Shown here piece by piece: positions 57,523-64,000 of a DNA stretch of 64,000 nucleotides. The stretch spans positions 17,207,733-17,271,732 of the forward strand of contig NC_049985.1 of the NCBI RefSeq assembly GCF_000003815.2, read 5' to 3'. The DNA is from Branchiostoma floridae. Taxonomy: Eukaryota; Chordata; Leptocardii; Amphioxiformes; Branchiostomatidae. Position 1 is the first letter of the stretch, and each line of letters begins with the position of its first letter. The translations under genes were made by a program, and so were the position numbers. The notes beneath the pieces were generated by a model. That model was not told the DNA's origin, searched no databases, and saw only the letters and a program-made list of their open reading frames with translations.

Positions 57523-59499
57523 AGCTTACAGGATGATAGTTGTTTAGATGAATTTAAAATCTGCAGCGTTTGCAAATACAAGGCGTCGGTATACATTGCT
57601 TCCTACAATTTAGAAAACTATCTAATGTCGCACACGACTTGTATTCATCGTAATTCAGGGCCATTCTGCTATAATATAAGTATTGTGCGTTTGCAGATCT
57701 CAAATGTCATCTATCCATTGCATTGTCTAGACTCTAGGGTGTACAACATTCGATATGATGCAGACTTGTTTTCGTTTGAATCGCCTTAAGTTAAAGCTAA
57801 ATTCGTCTCCAACATATAAGTATGGATTGCTTTTTGATATAATATTTATTCATATTGAAGTGGCATACAAAGCCATACATGAGAAGAGTCTGGTAATGTG
57901 TTGGAATTGATTAAACTGATCTAGTCTGCAAACAACCACCAGATATGTGCTTTTAAGTTGTGTTTCCTGTTGTTGTCAGAGGCGCTGAATTTTGTAATAA
58001 ACTTATTCAATTTTACTGTAACGTGTCCATAATGTCTCAAGTTGAAATTTGCTGTTGAAATCTGTTAAATGAGACACTCCTAACCTAGACAAACGGCCAT
58101 GGGGGGGGGGGGGTGCCTCGCAATAACCAACCACGCTCACACAGCTGATGTTTAAGGAAAAGACAAACACGTTGCTAAGTAACCATAGGACGCAAAAAGT
58201 ACACTGGACTTCTCGAAATGTTCGCTGAGATAAGCAAATATCGGAGTCATGTTTATATAGCCACTAGTAGTAAATACATGCCGTCATTTGTACGACTTGG
58301 AAAGTAGAACTATAAATACATAATAATAAAGGTATTTTGGATTTTTTAGATGTTTTCTGATGAAAATTGAAACTTTGTTGCTTTATAAAGCAGGAAACGT
58401 GAAGGATGGTTCTGTGTGAACATCGGGCTTGGAAATTCAAGAACAGAGCAGACGGAAATGTTTAAGCTCCTCATAAGAAACAGTTTTCAACTCCCCCCTG
58501 ACGTGATCTCCCGTTCCGCAATTTCTGTTGAATCGGTAATTTTCCCCTTAGGGAAGTGGAAGTTCGATGGTTATAATCATCCCTGTCGATTTTTTTATTC
58601 GCAACGTACTAAGAGTACAGCTAAAGTTGCGTTTGGTATATTGTAGGTTGATTTTGAAAACGTTCAGACGTGTCCAAAATCATATCCATTTGCTTAAGTG
58701 ATAATTGATTGTTATTTGGTGGATGATATTACCGAAAAGACTACCTGAATGCCTAGTCTTCGTCTACGTACAAGTAGTAATGCACCTAGTCGATGTTTAA
58801 CAAGAATACAAACAGGTTCGTACAATATCCAGGCACCGGCGAAACGCACAGACTCAAAACAACAACCGGAGTCATGTTTACACACTAGGCTACAGCAAAC
58901 ACATGACGTCATTGTGGCAGTAATCGTACAGAGACAAGGCAAAAGGTAAGGGTTATTGGATATTTTCCGAATTTTTCTTGAACCACTGTTTCTTATCTAA
59001 TTGCGTTGTTGTACTCGAGAGCCTCCTTGACAACCTGGGCCCGTGAAGACGGGTTCTTTGTTAAACCGAGACTCAGCTGACGTTGAAAATCTAACTTCCT
59101 TCTGGGGAACAAATAACTGTTCTGTATATTTCCTCATTACCCGGGCCGTGTGTCTGTGTCAGTAGAGATGTGAGGGTTAACTAACAGGGTGGGGAGTCTC
59201 ACATGTATCCATTCCTTCGCAACTTTGCTGACTACTGCGACTGATATTGTAGTCTATTGTAGTAATGCTGTAGTTACATTACACCAAACAGAAGTAGTTA
59301 CCCAAGCAACTGGATATGGTTTTGGAAACGGTCTGTCGTTACATTGTAAGGGTTTACCTGTAGCCTTGTACCACACGGCGATGTTCACGGTGTAACCAAG
59401 AGATTCTTGTATCCAAGTTGGCAAGAGATTTCTCACTTTATTTCTATTTTTCTCTTTTTCCCCGCCGACTTTTTGCAATGCTGTTCCCCGCCAGCGACT
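57523..59499. other. Spacer between the two MS4A-like genes
   Basis: No coding exon recognised. A G-run (58101-58112) and fragments of the GTTTCCAAAATC MITE family (about 58650-58735 and 59290-59345). The start codon of the next gene follows a CCCCGCCAG acceptor, so its 5' UTR probably begins further upstream in this spacer. Confidence 0.55.
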
Positions 59500-61204
59500 A
59501 TGGGATACAACGGGCGTGTTGTGAGCCGTGTGGGGGCGGCACTGGCGGTCTGTGGCGGCCTCAGTGTGGTGAGTAGGGCTGGGTACTGCGGGCGGGTCGG
59601 GGGTACTGCGGGCGGGTTGGGGGTACTGCGGGCGGGTTGGGGGTACTGCGGGCGGGTTGGGGGTACTGCAGGCGGGTTGGGGGCACTGCGGGCGGGTTGG
59701 GGGTACTGCGGGCGGGTTGGGGGTACTGCGGGCGGGTTGGGGGTACAACGGGCGTGTTGTGAGCCGTGTGGGGGCGGCACTGGCGATCTGTGGCGGCCTC
59801 AGTGTGGTGAGTAGGACCTGTTCTGCCTGGTTTATCACGGTGCCTATCTAAGTGACAAGACTGAATTTGAATGTATAGACTGGTTGAGTTTAAAGTATAT
59901 ACTTTGGATGAAAATGAATGTATAAACTATTAGCGGTAAATAGTAAAGGCAACACATACGTATGCAGGAGAGTCTTCCGGTACTTGTTGAGTCCTTTATA
60001 GCCTATGGGCTGTCTAGGTCTTGGCAGAAGAATTTCTTTTGTTTGTTTGTTTGTTTGTTTGTTTGTTTGATTCGATGTTATTGGGCATTCGTGCCAGAAC
60101 TGACTTGTTGTGTCATGCTGGGTAACATGAGGTTATACACACGTCCGGTTAAGCTTGTAGTTAATGATTGATAGTACAGGCATAACGGTCAAAGGTGCTT
60201 GAGTGAGGGGTATGGAGAACTACAGTAGTCATGTTGTAAATGTAAGTAAATGATAAGGTTGGGCTGGTAGGCCATGGTGTTGTTGATAAGTCCCGTAATG
60301 ACGTTTTCCTTCACACACACACACCCCCCCCTCCCCAGGTGTTTGGTATCGCCGGTGACGCAGCCTTCCCGTGGTCCATCTGGCACCTTGCCAGCGCGCC
60401 GATCTGGAGCGGGGTCCTGGTGAGTAGAGCCAGCGTACTCACAGCGTACTTACAGCGTACTCACAGCGTACTCACAGCATACTAACAGCATACTCACAGC
60501 GTACTCACAGCGTACTCACAGCGTACTCACAGCGTACTCACAGCGTACTCACAGCGTACTCACAGCGTACTCACAGCGTACTCACAGCGTACTCACAGCG
60601 TACTCACAGCGTGTTCACAGCTTACTCACAGCATACTCACAGCGTACTCACAGCGTACTAATATCGCGCTCCTAGCACAGGGTGATGGTGAGTAGAGCCT
60701 GACTAATATCGCGCTCCTAGCACAGGGTGATGGTGAGTAGAGCCTGACTAATATCGCGCTCCTAGCACAAGCTGATAGTGAGTAGAGCCTGACTAATATC
60801 GCGCTCCTAGCTATGTCCCCACTATAGCAGGTCTTTAAGTTGCAACATGTTTTGTTTGATGATTTTTATCGTGAACTAGTTCTATGTCTTGGTGTAAGTG
60901 TCCTACCAGCGACCATAAAGAATAAAGGATCTATAACAGTAAGACAAATGAACAAATGTGCTCACCACTATGACCTTAACATGACCTTCACTGTGAACGC
61001 AGCCTCTGCACCAGGTGGGATCATCATGGGAAGTTCAAACTTTTACCATAACGATTTCCCAGACTGCTTTGCTTAGACCTGTCAATCAACAGGTGATAAT
61101 TGGAGAAAAATTTACACTTGGAGAGAAAATAAAGAAGCCTTGCACTTGGTTCTGAACAGTCTTATCCTACATCTATTACTAAATATAACGCGCTCACGCG
61201 ATAT

Positions 61205-61253
<49 letters not shown>

Positions 61254-64000
61254 CTATGACGCAGTGACGCAACATGTGACCATGACGCAGTCATGCGACA
61301 TGTTACTATGACGCGGTGACGCGACATGTGAGTATGACGCAGTGACGTGATACATCATTGCTGGCGCAGTGACGCGATACATGACCCAATGCTGACGCAA
61401 TAACGCGTTACACGACTCTTGCAGGTGTTCATAACAGGCTGTCTGGGACTGACGAGCGGGAAGCAGCCAACCAACAAGGGAGCGGTGAGAGCGCTGATTA
61501 TCTCTTTGTACTGTCCGCTTTTGGCAAGCCTCCCCTGTTCCATTTTTATCAAATTTGGAAACAGTACTAGTTTTGTTGAAAATAAGTCGACCTGTCAGAG
61601 TTTTCTTCTTACCTACTGTCCTCGTAAATCCCCCGAATATATATTAAGGTTCAAATAATACTAATCTTAGCAAGCCACGGAAACACGTAAATATCTTAGG
61701 GAAACAGTTTATGCCAAGAAACGATCGCGATTCGTTTCAGGATGCGTCGCTTATAACATATATATGTTACATTATGTATTATAATCTGTTTAATCTCTGT
61801 CCTTTCTGCTTGTTGCCAGATGGCGGGGTTCCTGTCTCTGGCCATCCTGTCCATCATCACCAGCCTGACGCAGTGGATCCTGTCCGCCCTGGGGCTCGGC
61901 GTGGAGAGGAGTAACTGCTACTGGTAAGTCACTGGTCGGCGTGGAGAGCTACAGTAACTGCTACTGGTAAGTCACTGGTCGGCGTGGAGAGCTACAGTAA
62001 CTGCTACTGGTAAGTCACTGGTCGGCGTGGAGAGCAGTAACTGCTACTGGTAAGTGACTGGTCGGCGTGGAGAGCAGTAACTGCTACTGGTAAGTCACTG
62101 GTCGGCGTGGAGAGCAGTAACTGCTACTGGTAAGTGACTGGTCGGCGTGGAGAGCAGTAACTGCTACTGGTAAGTCACTGGTCGGCGTGTAGAGCAGTAA
62201 CTGCTACTGGTAAGTCACTGGTCGGCGTGGAGAGCAGTAACTGCTACTGGTAAGTCACTGGTCGGCGTGGAGAGCTACTGTAACTGCTACTGGTAAGTGA
62301 CGATAGCCTGTTTATAGCGGGTGAGAAGAGAGAGAGAGAGGCTACGCCACAGTCCAGGCCGACTTTTTTTTTTACAAATCTTTTGCCTTACTCGCTATTC
62401 TCTTTTTTCTCCCTGAAGTGTTTATTTGTCCGTTGTCGTTGTGTCCAGGCCCGTGGACTACCCCATACACTGTTGGCGTGACGGCGGCAGCACGGCGATC
62501 CACGCAGTGAACTTGGTGCTGGGCCTTACGGAGTGCGTCCTGAGCTTCGCCTCCTCCATTCTGTGCTGTGTCGGGCTCTGTACCGTCCCGGTGGGTAATA
62601 ATACTTGCTCATGACTTATATATATATATATATGTAACGTTTTTTAACAACGCCGTGAACTTGGTGCTGGGCCTTACCGAGTGCGTCCTGTGTTTCGCCT
62701 CCTCTATTCTGTGCTGTGTCGGGCTCTGTACGGTCCCAGTGGGTAATAATACTTGTTCATGACTTATCTATGTATAAGCACGCCGAGAACCTGTCCTGTG
62801 CCTTACCGAGTGTGTCCTGTGTTTTACTCCTCTATTCTGTGCTGTGTACTGTTCTGGTGGGTAATACTGGCTAATTACGGGTAATACATGTGACCACATG
62901 ACCAAACTGGTCCAGTGTAAGTATAAGACAACGGACAAGAATTCTGCGATCACTGTTGGACATGTCTGTTGATCACAGAGCCAGAATCCCGGCACGATGG
63001 TGCTGTACCACGCAGCCCCGCCGCAAGGAGGCGCACCAGGACAGGTGGCGTATTTCACTACTTCAGGACAAGGTACTAGTAGTTCATATTCTCATGTTGT
63101 GGGAATAGGCTGATGAAATGCAGGAATAGCTTGGTATTTCGAAGTTTATGACTTCACTAGTATTGAGCAAGCAACTTTCATTCTGCACATTTAGTTTTTG
63201 GTAGTTTGACGTTTGCTATGTACCCAAGGTAAATATTCTAACGCCGATTTCAGTATTTTGTAGCGAGTTAAGCGTAAATGACTTTCTTGCAGAAAAATTA
63301 ATTATGATTTTGGAAACGGTCAGACGTTTCAGACAGTATTCACCATCTTTAGTCAGTGAAACTGATGGAAGCTAAAATCTGGCTGAGGAGCAGGTTTGCA
63401 ACCTACCTATGAATTCATATGCAAATGAGATGGAGACTTTGGAAGGTCCGATGAGAACAATGAGCTCGTAAGAATGAGTTCGAGTGAAGACAATGTTGAT
63501 GCAAATGAGTCGCTTAGCTCCTGTTGTTTTAATACCGGCTACCGCGTAGCTAAAGTCGCTTTAGGGGGTGGGGGGCCGATTCGATACGCAGGCCCCATTT
63601 CCTGTTGAGGTTGGATTGTACATTCTCCCATACATTGCCTCTCTCACTCCCCGTTCAAAGTTTGGAGTGTTTGCTAAATCTGCCAAACGAAGTATATAAC
63701 TGTGCGTTACCTCAGTAGGATGATGTCCTGTCTTACTGTTTTACAGTCGTGTCTTCAGGTGGCCAGGCCGTCCCAGTCCTGATGGCGGCGCCCGGACAAG
63801 CGCCCCCTGGCGTGCAATACGTCTCCGCAGGACAAGCGCCACCTGGCGTGCAGTACGTCGCCGCTGGACAAGCGCCCCCTGGCGTGCAGTACGTCGCTAC
63901 TGCAGGGTACGCCCAGCCTTACCCGGCAGCCATTGCGACAGGATCAGTGATGCAACAACAACCGGAAGATGGTGCGCATGCGCCCTCCACCCCTGCTGGC
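59500..64000 (+). CDS. Second MS4A-like four-transmembrane protein, cut by the window end
   Basis: Exons 59500-59568, 60339-60419, 61425-61484, 61820-61923, 62449-62590, 62979-63072 and 63747 to beyond 64000. All are GT/AG and phase-consistent, giving 268 codons to the end. The 60-bp exon (VFITGCLGLTSG...) and the two exons after it match the neighbouring gene in size and phase. Hydrophobic segments: VGAALAVCGGLSVVVFGIAG, IWSGVLVFITGCLGL, FLSLAILSIITSLTQWIL and VNLVLGLTECVLSFASSILCCVGLC. The tail has three repeats of GQAPPGVQYV and no PPxY in the visible part, unlike its neighbour. An extra intron divides the first membrane segment here. The protein is probably a plasma-membrane or vesicle protein; its function is unknown. 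Confidence 0.85.
59569..59743 (+). repeat. 19-20 bp minisatellite in intron 1 of the second MS4A-like gene
   Basis: Eight copies of GGGTACTGCGGGCGGGTTGG, resembling the exon start GGGATACAACGGGCGTGTTG. It begins right after the GTGAGT donor at 59569. Confidence 0.9.
59744..59816 (+). repeat. Second copy of exon 1 with its donor
   Basis: TACAACGGGCGTGTTGTGAG through GCCTCAGTGTG then GTGAGTAGG, differing from exon 1 (59505-59577) by one base in the exon part (GCGGTC to GCGATC). No ATG precedes it. It could offer an alternative donor for a read-through form. Confidence 0.9.
60420..60800 (+). repeat. Two arrays after exon 2 of the second MS4A-like gene
   Basis: First an 11-bp array AGCGTACTCAC (about twenty copies, 60431-60655), then three copies of a 45-bp unit with GTGATGGTGAGTAGAGCCTG and CTAATATCGCGCTCCTAGCA. 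The second unit repeats the true donor GTGAGTAGAGCC of 60420. Confidence 0.9.
61207..61252. repeat. TGA microsatellite
   Basis: About fifteen GAT/TGA triplets, followed to 61410 by a degenerate 30-bp repeat with ATGACGCAGTGACGCGACAT. Confidence 0.93.
61898..62297 (+). repeat. Donor-anchored minisatellite after exon 4 of the second MS4A-like gene
   Basis: Ten copies, counting the real one, of a 41-bp unit: TCGGCGTGGAGAGCAGTAAC, TGCTACTG, then GTAAGTCACTGG. The exon end codes LGVERSNCYW. All ten donors are GTAAGT without change, and nearly all differences fall at a few fixed positions. Confidence 0.95.
62646..62867 (+). repeat. Two degenerate copies of the exon 5 end with donor
   Basis: 62650-62740 repeats exon 5 from CGTGAACTTGGTGCTGGGCC through its GTGGGTAATAATACTTG donor region at high identity. 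62777-62867 is a more decayed third copy that keeps GGTGGGTAATA. Both lie in intron 5. Confidence 0.9.

Overview
The window is nuclear DNA of an invertebrate deuterostome. I read it as most probably a cephalochordate (amphioxus, Branchiostoma). The reasons are short phase-conserved exons, very abundant minisatellites inside introns, many MITE-like hairpins, tRNA-derived SINEs, an intronless TRIM-NHL gene and tandem MS4A-like four-TM genes. The species call is inference; no sequence search was possible. There is one assembly gap of 617 N (6346-6962).

Left part (1-17.5 kb). A class V (PLP-dependent, isopenicillin-N-epimerase/cysteine-desulfhydrase-like) aminotransferase gene lies on the minus strand. 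I could splice it by hand into nine phase-consistent coding exons (10416 down to 1355, 415 aa). It has two alternative versions of an 85-bp exon 7. Most of its introns are filled with minisatellites. An intronless RING/B-box/coiled-coil/NHL gene follows on the minus strand (14894-12915). The spaces between hold a LINE tail, MITE-like hairpins and simple repeats.

Middle (17.5-28 kb, plus strand). There are three small genes: a 120-aa single-pass membrane protein (two exons), an unrecognised proline-rich protein (at least four exons), and a 220-aa secreted protein with two fibronectin-III-like domains (five exons). The large intron of the first gene holds a 1.29-kb foldback element derived from a Tc1/mariner-type transposon with TA target duplication.

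Right-middle (27.9-45.6 kb). One nearly complete 17.6-kb Ty3/gypsy-type LTR retrotransposon inserted on the minus strand, flanked by the 4-bp target duplication GTAC. It has gag (zinc knuckle) and pol (protease, RT, RNase H, integrase) in overlapping frames with a GGGAAAC slippery site, an extra Ser/Pro-rich ORF upstream of gag, and very long non-coding leader and trailer regions. No env-like ORF was seen.

Right part (45.6-64 kb). Repeat-rich intergenic DNA with tRNA-derived SINEs precedes two tandem MS4A-like four-transmembrane genes on the plus strand. The first is complete (317 aa, with PPxY motifs in its tail). The second runs off the window end.

The most striking pattern is that minisatellite arrays in these genes sit exactly on exon/intron junctions. 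In at least six introns the repeat unit contains the last bases of the exon plus the 5' splice site. In at least two cases the array lies on the acceptor side. Short exon-end plus donor duplications appear at several further junctions. This runs through at least four unrelated genes in 64 kb and suggests recurrent tandem duplication at splice junctions, possibly tied to intron gain and exon duplication.
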